Shown here: one piece after another, positions 15,001-23,873 of the stretch | Layout: each line of letters opens with the position of its first letter | Position numbering within the stretch: the first letter of the stretch is position 1 | DNA from: Oscillospiraceae bacterium | GTDB lineage: Bacteria; Bacillota; Clostridia; Oscillospirales; Oscillospiraceae | DNA: 32,317 nucleotides | Reading direction: 5' to 3' | NCBI GenBank assembly: GCA_017465625.1 | Contig: JAFTVV010000011.1 | Coordinates: 1-32,317 of the forward strand | Notes under the pieces: generated by a model | Database searches by the model: none | What the model was told of the DNA's origin: nothing | The model's input: the letters and a program-made list of their open reading frames with translations, nothing else | Made by a program: the position numbers and the translations under genes

Positions 15001-15501
15001 GTGGTCAGTGTTGCAGGCGTGGTACAGGCGGTAAAAATGAAGACCACACGCAACAATTCTATGATGGCATACGTGACCTTAGAGGACGATACCGGTTCGA
15101 TCGAAATGCTGGTATTTTCCAACGTCATCAGTCAGTATGGCAGCTATTTACGGGAGAATGAGCCGGTGGTGGTAACAGGCCGGTTCTCCGTACGGGACGA
15201 CAAAGACCCTCAAATTGTTGTAAACCGCGCCCGTCCGATGTCTGATTTTGCAAAGGGCAATTTTTCGGAAGAGGAGCGGTCTGTCATTGAAAAAGGCACG
15301 CTGTACCTGCGCTTGCCGAATGCGGAAGACGAACGGCTCAATAAGGTCAAAGCCATCTGCGGAATGTTCCCCGGTGAAAACAGCGTGGTGATTTATTTCG
15401 CGGATACCGGCAAACGGATGGGAAGCCGGTGCGCCCTTTATCGCACGATGCTTGCCGAGTTGCAAAACGTGTTGGGCGAAGAGAATGTTGTAGTAAAATA
15501 G
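12058..15501 (+). CDS. dnaE: DNA polymerase III subunit alpha (DnaE)
   Basis: A 1147-residue replicative polymerase subunit, the usual length for the DnaE1/DnaE3-like group. It starts with a PHP domain (HLHVHTEYSLLDGA; AITDHGVMYG near 38), then the polymerase core with PGRGSGAASIVAYC near 355, the metal-binding pair in MPDFDTDF near 394, and LKMDFLGLRNL near 545 carrying the third Asp. A helix-hairpin-helix region follows, and a C-terminal OB domain (VVSVAGVVQAVKMKTTRNN near 980). PHP residues look intact. In Firmicutes this enzyme works with PolC at the fork. The ribosome site AAGGAGG lies inside the end of whiA. The gene is usually followed by pfkA; here a lipoprotein gene follows after 24 bases. 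Confidence 0.97.
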   Translation: MSFVHLHVHTEYSLLDGACRIAGMMDRVKELGQTAIAITDHGVMYGCIDFYKVAMAAGVKPIIGCEVYVSRRRMEDRVHGIDNDAYHLVLLCKDRQGYENLCLLVSEAFERGFYGKPRVDLDLLRKHHEGLIATSACLAGAIPQALLNEDYDAAKAYALNLSDIFGPDHFYLEIQDHGIAEQQPVNQGILRIARETGLPLVATNDAHYLRRADAKMQDVLLCVQTGKTVDDPNRMRFETEEFYLKSEAEMRELFPTCPEAIENTAMIAERCNVEFVFNEYHLPSFPVPEGYTNEAYFRKLCADGFVERYPDAPESYRERLEYEIGVISRMGYVNYYLIVWDFIRYAKENGIPVGPGRGSGAASIVAYCMHITEVDPMKYALIFERFLNPERVSMPDFDTDFCQERRGEVIDYVMRKYGADHVAQIATFGTMAARGAIRDVGRALNFSYAQTDVVAKLVPTTLHITLKEALEVSPQLKQMYEDDEKVRELIDTAMSLEGMPRNTSTHAAGVVITAEPVRTYVPLSKNDDTIVTQYTMTTIEELGLLKMDFLGLRNLTVIEDAQQQIRRKQPDFDINKVPDNDPETFKMLAEGKTQGVFQLESAGITGVCVNMRPTSIEDMTAIVALYRPGPMDSIPKFIANKLDSRKITYKTPLLEPILKVTYGCIVYQEQVIEIFRSLGGYTMGQADNIRRAISKKKMKVIESERKVFVYGDAEQGIPGCIHKGVPEAVAQSIYDEIVDFANYAFNKAHAVCYAVVSYQTAYLKCHYPHEYMAALMTSVLDNAIKVSVYINECKELGIRTLPPDINHSEDKFTVEGDCIRFGMGAVKNVGRGLIRSMSAHRAQDGPFQSLEDFIQRMGDELNKRAVENFIKCGAMDSFGYHRSQLLAVYETMMDSISSSKKKNLDGQMGLFGMMNQDPAVAIPIPDMAERSKAELMLMEKETTGIYLSGHPMDDYRAYLKNTHVVPIADLMGEESAYTDDQVVSVAGVVQAVKMKTTRNNSMMAYVTLEDDTGSIEMLVFSNVISQYGSYLRENEPVVVTGRFSVRDDKDPQIVVNRARPMSDFAKGNFSEEERSVIEKGTLYLRLPNAEDERLNKVKAICGMFPGENSVVIYFADTGKRMGSRCALYRTMLAELQNVLGEENVVVK

Positions 15502-15525
15502 AAAACGCAGCAGGAGGAAGTTGCA

Positions 15526-16839
15526 ATGCTTAGAAAAATCATTTCAATACTGGTCGTTGCGGCAACACTTCTGCTGTGCGGATGTGAATTGGGCACGATT
15601 GATAAGCTATATCACGTACCCAGGCGATCCGAGGACGATAACAACCTGCAGGCAGCGATCAGCGGCGCAATGTCGGAGATGGAGTATTGTGCTCCGGTTT
15701 CCGGAGAGAATCAGCAGATTGTTCAGTCTGTAGACCTGACCGGTGACGGTGTAAAGGAATGTCTTGTTTTTGCCAAAGACAGTGGAAGCCTGCCACTGCA
15801 TATTTTGGTATTTGCTTTGAAGCAGGATACCTATGTTCACGTCGATACGGTGGATTTGGTGGGCTCTGCTTTCGATAAGGTGGAATACGCACAAATCGAT
15901 GGCATCGGTGGGGCAGAGATCATTGTGGGTACACAGGTGAGTGAACAGCTTTCCGGCTCTGCCTTTATGTACAGCTTTTCTGATGGAGAAGCCCGTCAGC
16001 TGGTCAATGCGGATTACCGATATTGGCGCACGGTGGATTTGGACCGAAACGGTATGAGCGAGTTGTTTGTTCTGACCTCCGGGCCCACCGAATCCGATCG
16101 GGGTGTGGTGGCGCTTTACAGTGTTCGATCCGGCATTGTGGAGCGTTCCGTAGAGGTGGCAATGTCAGAACCTGCCGAGAATCTGAAGCGTGTTTTAGTC
16201 GGTAAGCTTCAAAACGGTATACCGGCCGTATTTGTGGCAGGTGCTGTGGACGATCGCGCGCTGATTACGGATATCTATGCTATTTCCGACGGCGTCTTTA
16301 CAAATGTGACCCTTTCTTCCGAGTCGGGGAGCAGTGTGCAAACGATGCGAAATCACTTTGTCTATGCCGACGATATCGACGGTGACGGCATTATAGAGCT
16401 TCCCAAGCTGATGCCTATGCGTGCCATTGATATGACCAATCCGGAGGGCATAGAGAATTTGGTGGACTGGTACACTCTGACCCTGAATGGGGAAAAAGTG
16501 CATAAAATATATACCTACCACAATTTTTTGGGCGGCTGGTACTGCGAGGTGCGTGACACCTTGGCAGAAAACATCAGCGTGATTGATCTGGGTACGGTAA
16601 GCGATTTTTACGTTTGGCAAGGCAATCAGCCGGTCAAGGCTTTTTCCATCTATACCCTGACAGGGCAAAGCAGGGAAGCGCAAAGCACACAGGGAAGCCG
16701 CTTTGTGCTGCATAAAACAGAAACGGTGATTTATTCTGCGCAGCTTCACGAAGGAAGTGTGCAGGCCAAAATCACGCAGCAGGACCTTTTGAGCTGTTTC
16801 CATTTGGTGAAGCAGCAATGGAATACAGGAGAAACATAA
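15526..16839 (+). CDS. Lipoprotein with Asp/Gly calcium-type repeats (FG-GAP/VCBS-like)
   Basis: A 437-residue lipoprotein. The signal peptide MLRKIISILVVAATLLLCGC gives Cys20 as the likely lipid site. Four repeated D-x-(T/D)-x-x-G-x-x-E segments are visible at about 70-78 (DLTGDGVKE), 125-131 (DGIGGAE, degenerate), 171-179 (DLDRNGMSE) and 283-291 (DIDGDGIIE). Such loops bind calcium in integrin-like beta-propellers (FG-GAP/VCBS). This suggests an outward-facing propeller on the membrane. The gene lies 10 bases before a response regulator gene, itself followed by its histidine kinase gene, so a sensing accessory role is suggested by position only. Ribosome site CAGGAGGAAG. Confidence 0.85.
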   Translation: MLRKIISILVVAATLLLCGCELGTIDKLYHVPRRSEDDNNLQAAISGAMSEMEYCAPVSGENQQIVQSVDLTGDGVKECLVFAKDSGSLPLHILVFALKQDTYVHVDTVDLVGSAFDKVEYAQIDGIGGAEIIVGTQVSEQLSGSAFMYSFSDGEARQLVNADYRYWRTVDLDRNGMSELFVLTSGPTESDRGVVALYSVRSGIVERSVEVAMSEPAENLKRVLVGKLQNGIPAVFVAGAVDDRALITDIYAISDGVFTNVTLSSESGSSVQTMRNHFVYADDIDGDGIIELPKLMPMRAIDMTNPEGIENLVDWYTLTLNGEKVHKIYTYHNFLGGWYCEVRDTLAENISVIDLGTVSDFYVWQGNQPVKAFSIYTLTGQSREAQSTQGSRFVLHKTETVIYSAQLHEGSVQAKITQQDLLSCFHLVKQQWNTGET

Positions 16840-16849
16840 GAGGTGCGCC

Positions 16850-17536
16850 ATGAAAAAAGTATTGATTCTGGAAGATGAAGAGAATATCCGCAGTTTTGTG
16901 GTAATCAATCTGAAACGTGCAGGCTACGAGGCGATCGAGGCCGGTACCGGTATGGAGGCTTTGGAAAAACTTCGGGAGCATCCGGATGTGGGTGTGGCGA
17001 TTTTGGATATTATGCTGCCGGATATTGACGGTTTCGAGGTTTGCCGTCGTATTCGCGCAACCACCAAGCAGATTGGTATTATTATGCTTACCGCGCGCAC
17101 ACAGGAGATGGACAAGATTACAGGTCTGATGACCGGTGCGGATGATTATGTGACCAAGCCTTTTTCTCCTGCAGAGCTTACTGCCCGTATAGATGCGCTG
17201 TACCGCCGCATCGGCGGAGAGAGTGGAATGACCTCCGATTTTCTGACCCAAGGACCGTTTGTGATGAATTTGCGTAATCACACGCTGGAAAAATTCGGCA
17301 GCTTCATCAAGCTGACACAGGTGGAATACGCCATTATGAAGCTGTTTATGCAAAATCCCGGTCGTGCCCTTTCCAGAGAGGACATTTTGTCCAGTGTATG
17401 GGGCAAGGATTATGACGGAGAGCTGAAAATCGTGGACGTGAATATTCGCCGTCTGCGTATTAAAATCGAGGACGATACCGCCAATCCCAGCTTCATTACA
17501 ACGGTATGGGGCTTTGGATACAAATGGGGGGCATAA
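16850..17536 (+). CDS. Two-component response regulator, OmpR/PhoB family
   Basis: A 228-residue transcription regulator. The receiver domain (1-115) has acidic E8/D9, phosphorylation site D53 (AILDIMLPDIDGFEV), T81 and K103 (TKPFSPAEL). The C-terminal winged helix (about 130-228) shows ALSREDILSSVWGKDYDGE and VDVNIRRLRIKIEDD, with the final TVWGFGYKW. It is followed by the histidine kinase gene after 3 bases and preceded by the lipoprotein gene. Targets are unknown; the family normally binds direct repeats upstream of its own genes. Confidence 0.95.
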   Translation: MKKVLILEDEENIRSFVVINLKRAGYEAIEAGTGMEALEKLREHPDVGVAILDIMLPDIDGFEVCRRIRATTKQIGIIMLTARTQEMDKITGLMTGADDYVTKPFSPAELTARIDALYRRIGGESGMTSDFLTQGPFVMNLRNHTLEKFGSFIKLTQVEYAIMKLFMQNPGRALSREDILSSVWGKDYDGELKIVDVNIRRLRIKIEDDTANPSFITTVWGFGYKWGA

Positions 17537-17539
17537 TGG

Positions 17540-18955
17540 ATGTCCGTGCTAAAAGCTAAAGGCCTGCGCAGGCGTTGGCTGCTCAATACGGTGGGTGTAG
17601 TTACCGCATTGGGTCTGGTGTGTGTGCTGGGCATTACGGCCGCATTTGCGACCAACTATTATTCTGCGATGGAATCGGATATGCGCTATCGCGCCAAAAC
17701 GACTACGACCTTTTTTGCCGATTACCAGAATATGAACTATAACGACTATTATCAGTCCTGCATTACTTACGCCCATACCTTTGAGGAAAAAAACAACATT
17801 GAGCTTCAGTTTATCAATACCAAGGGCGATCTGGTGGCTTCCTCCTACGGTGAATGGGCGGTGTCTGCGATGACAACGGAGGAAATTCAGCGTGCCATCA
17901 CCACCCGTGGTGTGTGTACGTTTCGTGGCAGCAATCCTCAAACCGGTGAACGCATTATGGCGGTGTCCAGTCCGATTATTTATAAAAACGGTGAAGTGAT
18001 CGGTGTTTTGCGCTACGTCACCTCTACAAGACTGATGGATCGGCAAATTGTCTATATCGGACTGATCAGTCTGTCGGTATTTGCGGTGGTTGTGGCCATC
18101 GTGCTGCTGAGCAGTAACTACTATATCCGTTCCATCCTGCGACCGCTGAACGAGATCATCGATAAGGCGAAAATGATCTCCGGCGGCAGCTACGGCATCC
18201 AGCTTCAAAAGCGTTATGATGACGAGATTGGCGATTTGGCAGATGCCATCAACGAAATGTCTATTAAAATCAGCCAAAACGAGAAAATGCAGACAGATTT
18301 TATATCCTCTCTGTCCCACGAATTGCGCACACCCCTTACAGCAATCACAGGCTGGAGTGAGACGATTCTAAACAGTGAGGATGTGGACGAGGATACCCGT
18401 CGCGGTGTGAAAATCATTCACGGAGAAACAAACCGCCTGACGGAAATGGTGTTGGATCTGTTGGACTTTACCCGTATTCAGGACGGTCGTATGAACCTGA
18501 ATATTGAAACGGCAGATATCCGTAGTGAATTTGAAGATACGGTGTATATGTACACCAACCGGCTTCGTCAGGAGGGCATCAGCCTGCATTATGACGAAAC
18601 CGATGAGGATATTCCGGAAATATCCTGCGATCCCAAGCGTATGCGGCAGGTATTTTTAAATCTTTTGGATAACGCAGCCAAGCACGGTGGCGACGGAAAA
18701 CGGGTGGATGCTTCTATTTCCCGGGAAAACCGGAACGTGGTCATCCGTATTCGGGACTACGGTGCAGGCATTCCGGAGGATGAAATACCGCTGGTGAAGA
18801 AGAAATTTTACAAGGGCAGCTCCAAGGCTCGCGGCTCCGGTATCGGACTGGCGGTGTGTGATGAAATCGTGCAGATGCACGGTGGCACATTAACTCTGGA
18901 GAATGCACCGGGAGGCGGCACCCTTGTTACAGTACTTTTGCCGGAAGCCCGGTAA
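17540..18955 (+). CDS. Sensor histidine kinase
   Basis: A 471-residue membrane kinase. Two membrane helices (about 13-37 and 171-191) enclose an outside sensor domain of about 130 residues with PAS/Cache-like layout (FINTKGDLVASSYG, SSPIIYKNGEVIGVLRYV). A HAMP domain follows (about 192-245), then the dimerisation helix with phosphorylated His260 (SLSHELRTPLTAITGW), and the ATPase domain with the N box NLLDNAAKHGG, G1 DYGAGIPEDE and G2 GSGIGLAV. All key residues are present. Start ATG 17540 follows GGGGGG; an ATG at 17536 is in another frame. Its partner is the response regulator just upstream. Confidence 0.95.
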   Translation: MSVLKAKGLRRRWLLNTVGVVTALGLVCVLGITAAFATNYYSAMESDMRYRAKTTTTFFADYQNMNYNDYYQSCITYAHTFEEKNNIELQFINTKGDLVASSYGEWAVSAMTTEEIQRAITTRGVCTFRGSNPQTGERIMAVSSPIIYKNGEVIGVLRYVTSTRLMDRQIVYIGLISLSVFAVVVAIVLLSSNYYIRSILRPLNEIIDKAKMISGGSYGIQLQKRYDDEIGDLADAINEMSIKISQNEKMQTDFISSLSHELRTPLTAITGWSETILNSEDVDEDTRRGVKIIHGETNRLTEMVLDLLDFTRIQDGRMNLNIETADIRSEFEDTVYMYTNRLRQEGISLHYDETDEDIPEISCDPKRMRQVFLNLLDNAAKHGGDGKRVDASISRENRNVVIRIRDYGAGIPEDEIPLVKKKFYKGSSKARGSGIGLAVCDEIVQMHGGTLTLENAPGGGTLVTVLLPEAR

Positions 18956-18972
18956 GAAAGAGGAACAGATAC

Positions 18973-19959
18973 ATGGCAAATACACAAGAAAAATTCAAAA
19001 CAATGATTGGCGGTCAAGCGCTGATTGAGGGCATTATGATGCGCGGACCGGAAAAGGATGCCATTGTTTGCCGCACTGCAGACGGCTTGAAACTGGATGT
19101 CACGCCCCGGAAACTGCCCAAAAAGGGAAGCATTGCCAAATGGCCACTGATTCGTGGCGTGGTCAATTTCTTCGACTCGCAGGTCACCGGCGTAAAGGCG
19201 CTGATGAAGTCTGCGGATTTTGCACCGGAGGAGGTGCAGGAAAAGCCCTCCAAGCTGGATGTGTGGCTGGAAAAGAAAATGGGCAACAAAAAGTTCCAAA
19301 GCTTTGTAGTGGGCTTTGCGGTATTTTTGGGACTGGCAATGTCTATAGGCCTTTTTTTCCTGCTTCCGATGGTGATCAGCTCCGTACTCACCAACTGGAT
19401 TCACAGCAATCTGCTTCTGAACCTGATCGAAGGCTTGGTTCGAATCATTTTGTTTACAACCTATATCATTTTGGTTTCCAAAATGAAGGATATGAAACGG
19501 GTGTTCTCCTACCACGGCGCAGAGCATAAAACCATCCGCTGTTATGAGGCAGGCTTGCCACTGACGGTCGAAAACATCCAAAAGCAGACAAGACTGCACC
19601 CCCGTTGCGGTACAAGCTTCTTGCTTGTGGTAATGATCTTGTCTATTTTGGTATTCTCTGTTTCTTCTGCGGCACTGCTGAGCGTGATACCCAAGCTGGC
19701 ATTGATGCGTGGAAGCTTCCTGTATAGCCTGATTATGGTGTGCTTTAAGCTTCTGCTGCTGCCCCTTGTTGTGGCATTCAGCTACGAGATCAACCGTTTT
19801 GTAGGACGTCACGACAACCGATTCAGCCGTATGATTACTGCTCCCGGCATGTGGTTTCAAAACTTTACTACCAACGAGCCGGACGACAGTATGATTGAAG
19901 TGGCAATTGCGGCAGTGGAGGCGGTGCTTCCTCAGGAAGAGGGGGCAGACCGTTGGTAA
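18973..19959 (+). CDS. DUF1385 membrane protein (YqhQ family)
   Basis: A 328-residue protein. Marks of DUF1385 are GGQALIEGIMMRGP at the N-terminus, SYHGAEHKTIRCYE near 177 and HPRCGTSFL near 209. Hydrophobic helices lie at about residues 116-135, 149-167, 215-240 and 255-275. Its end overlaps the start of prmC, and in many Clostridia the two genes are neighbours, which is why the family is linked by position to release-factor methylation, though its role is not known to me. Start ATG 18973 is preceded by AAAGAGGAAC. Confidence 0.88.
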   Translation: MANTQEKFKTMIGGQALIEGIMMRGPEKDAIVCRTADGLKLDVTPRKLPKKGSIAKWPLIRGVVNFFDSQVTGVKALMKSADFAPEEVQEKPSKLDVWLEKKMGNKKFQSFVVGFAVFLGLAMSIGLFFLLPMVISSVLTNWIHSNLLLNLIEGLVRIILFTTYIILVSKMKDMKRVFSYHGAEHKTIRCYEAGLPLTVENIQKQTRLHPRCGTSFLLVVMILSILVFSVSSAALLSVIPKLALMRGSFLYSLIMVCFKLLLLPLVVAFSYEINRFVGRHDNRFSRMITAPGMWFQNFTTNEPDDSMIEVAIAAVEAVLPQEEGADRW

Positions 19960-20828
19960 AAAAACTGTCGGACCTGTATATGGAAGGCCGCAAGGCCTTT
20001 GCACAGCAGGAGGATCTGCAAACTGCAGGACTGCTCTCCCGCAATTTGTTGTGCCACATTACCGGCAAGACCAAAGAACAGTTGATTGCAGACGGTCAAA
20101 TGTACGCCGGCGATGATGTTTGCGAAGCTATGGAGCAGGCGGTAAACAGGGTGCTCAGCGGAGAGCCGCTGGCCTATGTTTTGGGGCAGTGGGACTTCTA
20201 CGGTTTGACCCTGACCGTTACAAAGGATGTGCTCATTCCACGGGATGATACCTGTGCAGTTACCGACCTTGCCATCGGACAGGCATTGTTTTTGGAGTCC
20301 GCACCGCGCATTTTGGATCTGTGTACAGGGTCCGGCTGTATCGGCATTGCCATTGCCTCCCGTGTAAAGGATGCAAGAGTCACCTGCGCCGACATTTCCA
20401 AAGAGGCGATGGCGGTTGCAAAAAAGAATATTACCGCCCATAAGCTGGCAGGACGGGTCTCCTGCGTGCAGGCGGATGCGTTGGGAGCACCTGCACCGTT
20501 TTTGGGGAAATTTGATATGATCGTCTCCAATCCGCCCTATATCACAGCACAGGAAATGACGGAGCTGGCAGACAGCGTAAAAAACTTCGAGCCCCATTTG
20601 GCACTTTACGGTGGTACAGACGGGCTGGACTTCTACAGAAGCATCGCAAAAAATTATAAAGCGGCGTTAAAGCCCGGCGGCTACCTGTGCTTTGAATTTG
20701 GTATGGGGCAGGGGGACGACGTATGCCGCATTATGGAAGAAAACGGATATACCATATTGGAACGTTCCAAAGATTATAGCAATATTGAGCGCGCCGTCAT
20801 TGGCCGTTATGACAGAAAGGAAGATTGA
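19953..20828 (+). CDS. prmC: Peptide chain release factor N5-glutamine methyltransferase
   Basis: A 291-residue SAM-dependent methyltransferase that methylates the GGQ glutamine of release factors RF1 and RF2. The N-terminal helical part reads [15 protein letters not shown], followed by the SAM motif [16 protein letters not shown] near 115 and the catalytic NPPY (IVSNPPYIT near 191). A TTG start at 19953 is proposed because GAGGGGG lies just upstream and it covers the conserved N-terminal helix; ATG 19980 would remove nine residues. It overlaps the DUF1385 gene by 7 bases. The usual neighbour prfA is absent; recA comes 2 bases after the stop. Confidence 0.9.
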   Translation: MVKKLSDLYMEGRKAFAQQEDLQTAGLLSRNLLCHITGKTKEQLIADGQMYAGDDVCEAMEQAVNRVLSGEPLAYVLGQWDFYGLTLTVTKDVLIPRDDTCAVTDLAIGQALFLESAPRILDLCTGSGCIGIAIASRVKDARVTCADISKEAMAVAKKNITAHKLAGRVSCVQADALGAPAPFLGKFDMIVSNPPYITAQEMTELADSVKNFEPHLALYGGTDGLDFYRSIAKNYKAALKPGGYLCFEFGMGQGDDVCRIMEENGYTILERSKDYSNIERAVIGRYDRKED

Positions 20829-20830
20829 TT

Positions 20831-21937
20831 ATGGCTACGAAAAAGACCTCTTATGAAGCACCTGTGCCTGCATCCGACAAGAAAAAGGCATTGCAGACCG
20901 CACTTTCTCAGATCGAGAAAAACTTCGGTAAGGGTGCGGTAATGCGTTTGGGCGACCGTCCGGAAATGAGTGTGGACGCTATTCCCACCGGCTCTTTGGC
21001 ACTGGATGCGGCGCTGGGAATCGGCGGCGTGCCCAAGGGCAGAATTATTGAAATCTACGGACCGGAATCCTCCGGTAAAACCACGCTGGCTCTGCACATC
21101 TTGGCAGAGGCACAGAAGCTGGGCGGCGAAGTAGCCTTTGTGGATGCGGAGCACGCTTTAGACCCGGTCTATGCCGCCGCACTGGGCGTGGATATCGACA
21201 ATATGCTGGTCTCTCAGCCTGATACCGGTGAGCAGGCACTGGAAATTACCGATGCACTGGTGCGTTCCGGTGCCGTGGATGCAGTGGTTGTGGACTCCGT
21301 TGCCGCACTGGTACCCAAGCAGGAAATTGAGGGCGAAATGGGCGATACCTTTGTGGGTCTGCAGGCACGTCTGATGTCTCAGGCATTGCGGAAGCTGGCA
21401 GGTACGATTGCCAAGACCAACTGCGTGGTTATTTTCATCAACCAGCTTCGTATGAAGATCGGTGTAATGTACGGCAATCCCGAAACCACCACCGGCGGTA
21501 ACGCGCTGAAGTTCTATTCCTCTGTCCGCTTGGATGTACGTCGTGTGGAGTCTTTGAAGGATGGCGGCAACGTCATCGGCAACAAAACCCGTGTAAAGGT
21601 TGTGAAGAATAAGGTTGCACCTCCTTTCCGTGAGGCTGTTTTTGATATTATGTACGGTCAGGGCATCAGCAAGTGGAGCGAGCTGGTGGATATGGCAGTG
21701 CAGATGGATATTATTCAGAAGAGCGGCTCCTGGTTCGGTATGGGAGATGAGCGCATCGGTCAGGGCAAGGAGAGCGTAAAAACCTACCTGCAGGAGAATC
21801 CTGAGATTGCGGAGCAGGTAGAAGCGCAGGTGCGTGAAAATCTGTGGAAGATGAATAACGGCGGCGCAAAAGCACCTGCACGGGCCGCAGAGCGCCCTGT
21901 AGCCGTCAGCGCTGACGATTTTGATGATGAGGCTTGA
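20831..21937 (+). CDS. recA: Recombinase RecA
   Basis: A 368-residue protein. Start ATG 20831 has the ribosome site AAAGGAAG six bases before it, so the in-frame TTG at 20825 is not used. Walker A is GPESSGKT near residue 77, with the Walker B strand VVVDSVAAL and the L1/L2 loop regions as in RecA. The protein coats single-stranded DNA, drives strand exchange and triggers LexA self-cleavage. The C-terminal tail is short and acidic (ADDFDDEA). I saw no canonical LexA box (GAAC-N4-GTTC) directly upstream. It is followed by recX, which starts before the recA stop. Confidence 0.98.
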   Translation: MATKKTSYEAPVPASDKKKALQTALSQIEKNFGKGAVMRLGDRPEMSVDAIPTGSLALDAALGIGGVPKGRIIEIYGPESSGKTTLALHILAEAQKLGGEVAFVDAEHALDPVYAAALGVDIDNMLVSQPDTGEQALEITDALVRSGAVDAVVVDSVAALVPKQEIEGEMGDTFVGLQARLMSQALRKLAGTIAKTNCVVIFINQLRMKIGVMYGNPETTTGGNALKFYSSVRLDVRRVESLKDGGNVIGNKTRVKVVKNKVAPPFREAVFDIMYGQGISKWSELVDMAVQMDIIQKSGSWFGMGDERIGQGKESVKTYLQENPEIAEQVEAQVRENLWKMNNGGAKAPARAAERPVAVSADDFDDEA

Positions 21938-22541
21938 TTCTATTGCCGCCCAACCGGATCGGGTTGGGCGGCACAGAGCCGTTTTTTCCGATGGAACAGT
22001 GCTTCGTCTGTACCGCCAAACGGTGCAGGATTTCGCTCTTTATGAAGGACGGGAGCTGACCGGGGAGGAATACGAGCAGCTTCAGCTTGCCCATCGGGAG
22101 ATGTCTGCCAAAATGCGTGCCGTGCGTATTGTATCAGCCAGCAGCGTATCCAAAAAAGATTTGGAGCAACGGCTCATTCAAAAAGGCGAACATCCCGACA
22201 GCGCCAAAAATGCGGTATCCTGGCTATTAGAAATGGAGCTTGTGGACGACCGTCAGACCGCACAGCAGGTGGTATCCCGTTGCATTGCAAAGGGATACGG
22301 CGTGGCACGGGCAAAGCAGGTGCTTTACGAGAAGCGCATCCCCAAGGAATATTGGGAAGAAGCACTGGCGGATTACCCGGATCAGGTGGAATTTATACAA
22401 AATTACGTAGAAAATCACCTGCCGGAGCAGGCAAATGTGAAAGAAATGAAAAAGGTTATCGACGCACTCTTGCGAAAAGGCCACAGTTATGGTATGATTC
22501 GCCGTGTAATGGATTTGCAGGACGCGTTGGAGGACGAGTAA
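21924..22541 (+). CDS. recX: Regulatory protein RecX
   Basis: A 205-residue helical repeat protein that binds RecA filaments and limits their activity. The C-terminal three-helix repeats are visible ([69 protein letters not shown]). The start is uncertain: ATG 21924 and ATG 21927 lie within the last codons of recA, with no strong ribosome site, so translation may depend on coupling to recA. A strong hairpin lies in its first codons (21945-21972). The stop overlaps the rimO start (TAATG). Confidence 0.9.
   Translation: MMRLDSIAAQPDRVGRHRAVFSDGTVLRLYRQTVQDFALYEGRELTGEEYEQLQLAHREMSAKMRAVRIVSASSVSKKDLEQRLIQKGEHPDSAKNAVSWLLEMELVDDRQTAQQVVSRCIAKGYGVARAKQVLYEKRIPKEYWEEALADYPDQVEFIQNYVENHLPEQANVKEMKKVIDALLRKGHSYGMIRRVMDLQDALEDE
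21945..21987 (+). promoter_or_regulatory. Hairpin and T-run just after the recA stop, possible attenuator of recX
   Basis: An 11-bp perfect stem GCCGCCCAACC/GGTTGGGCGGC (21945-21955/21962-21972) with a six-base loop starts eight bases after the recA stop. A second, overlapping small stem CGGC/GCCG (21969-21972/21978-21981) is followed immediately by six T residues (21982-21987). The two stems share CGGC and cannot form together. This resembles an attenuator that limits transcription from recA into recX, but the terminator stem is short. Confidence 0.45.
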
Positions 22542-23869
22542 TGGCAAAAATCGGATTTATCTCTCTGGGCTGTGCTAAAAACCAGGTAGACTGTGAACGG
22601 ATGATGTTCCGTGTGCAGGAGGCAGGCTTTGAAGTGCAGGGGGATGTAGTGGGCAGTGATGTGGTGATCATCAACACCTGTGGCTTTATCGACTCTGCAA
22701 AGTCGGAAGCCATTGACCATATCCTGCAAATGGCGCAGTTGAAGGAGCAGGGATTGGTCGGTAAGATTTTGGTGACCGGCTGTCTTTCTCAGCGGTATCA
22801 GCAAGAGATTATGCAGGAAATGCCGGAGGTTGACGGTGTGTTGGGCACCGGCAGCTACGATCGGGTGGTGGAGGCTGTGGAAGCACTTCTGCAGGACGAA
22901 AAGGTGGAGCGCTTTGACAGCATTGACGCCCCGGAGGTTGAGACCGGTCGTATTTTGACCACCCCTGAGCATTACGCCTTTATCAAAATTGCAGAGGGCT
23001 GTGACAATCGGTGCAGCTATTGTATCATTCCTTATCTACGGGGCAAGTTCCGCAGTCGGGATATGGACGATGTACTGTATGAAGCCCGTCTGCTGGCGCA
23101 CAGCGGCGTGAAGGAGCTGATTGTGGTTGCCCAGGATACCAGCCGCTACGGCACGGATTTTCCGGAGCACAAACGGTTACTGCCGGAGCTGCTGCGTCAG
23201 CTTTGCGCCATCGACGGTTTTCAGTGGATTCGCATCCATTATGTGTATCCGGATGAGCTGGACGATGAGCTGATCGACGTGATTGCTACAGAGCCGAAGA
23301 TTGTCAAATATTTGGATATACCCATTCAGCACTGTAACGACCGGATTTTAAAGCTGATGAACCGCCGTGGAGATAAGGCGCTTTTGGAGGAGCTGTTTGC
23401 AAAGCTGCGCAGCAGAATCCCGGATCTTGTACTGCGTACCAGCGTGATTACCGGTCTGCCCGGTGAAGGGGAAGAAGAATTTACAGAGCTGTGCGAATTT
23501 TTGAAAAAGCACCGTCTGGAGCGTGTCGGCGCATTCCCGTTCTCGCCTGAAGAGGGCACACCTGCAGCCGAAATGCCCCATCCCGATTTGGAAACCGCAC
23601 AGCATCGTGCGCAGATGATCGAGATGCTTCAGTCCTCCATTATGGACGACTACAATGCTTCGATGCTGGGTAAAATATTGGATGTTTTGGTAGATGGCTA
23701 TGACGAGAGCTATGAGCAGTATTATGGCCGCACCTATGCCGACTCACCGGAGATTGACGGCAGAGTCTGGATTGCTTCCGAGGAGCCTGTCTCCGAGGGA
23801 ACGTTCGTAAAGATTTGTATTGATGCAATTATTGACGGCGATTTGTCCGGCTATATTTGGGAGGAATAA
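22541..23869 (+). CDS. rimO: Ribosomal protein S12 methylthiotransferase RimO
   Basis: A 442-residue radical-SAM enzyme that adds a methylthio group to a conserved aspartate of ribosomal protein S12. The N-terminal UPF0004 domain has the cluster cysteines in LGCAKNQVDCE, NTCGFIDSA and TGCLSQRY. The radical-SAM cluster motif CDNRCSYCIIP lies near residue 154, and a TRAM domain ends the protein (DVLVDGYDES ... FVKICIDAIIDGDLSGYIWEE). The substrate class is RimO rather than MiaB, judged from SLGCAKNQVD. Start ATG 22541 follows TTGGAGG and overlaps the recX stop. Earlier in-frame codons inside recX are not used. Confidence 0.95.
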   Translation: MAKIGFISLGCAKNQVDCERMMFRVQEAGFEVQGDVVGSDVVIINTCGFIDSAKSEAIDHILQMAQLKEQGLVGKILVTGCLSQRYQQEIMQEMPEVDGVLGTGSYDRVVEAVEALLQDEKVERFDSIDAPEVETGRILTTPEHYAFIKIAEGCDNRCSYCIIPYLRGKFRSRDMDDVLYEARLLAHSGVKELIVVAQDTSRYGTDFPEHKRLLPELLRQLCAIDGFQWIRIHYVYPDELDDELIDVIATEPKIVKYLDIPIQHCNDRILKLMNRRGDKALLEELFAKLRSRIPDLVLRTSVITGLPGEGEEEFTELCEFLKKHRLERVGAFPFSPEEGTPAAEMPHPDLETAQHRAQMIEMLQSSIMDDYNASMLGKILDVLVDGYDESYEQYYGRTYADSPEIDGRVWIASEEPVSEGTFVKICIDAIIDGDLSGYIWEE

Positions 23870-23873
23870 AGAG

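Noticed and set aside
18808-20004. A 398-codon antisense open frame opposite the kinase and DUF1385 genes
   Set aside because: It has a shadow composition rich in His, Gln and Cys, and the opposite strand carries two clear genes with family motifs.
20757-20770. Perfect palindrome TTGGAACGTTCCAA 60 bases before recA, resembling a LexA box
   Set aside because: A Gram-positive LexA box has GAAC and GTTC separated by four bases; here they touch. It also lies inside the prmC coding sequence and reads as normal codons.
22280-22540. An N-terminal extension of RimO of 87 codons
   Set aside because: It lies inside recX in another frame. ATG 22541 has a GGAGG site and gives the standard RimO length.
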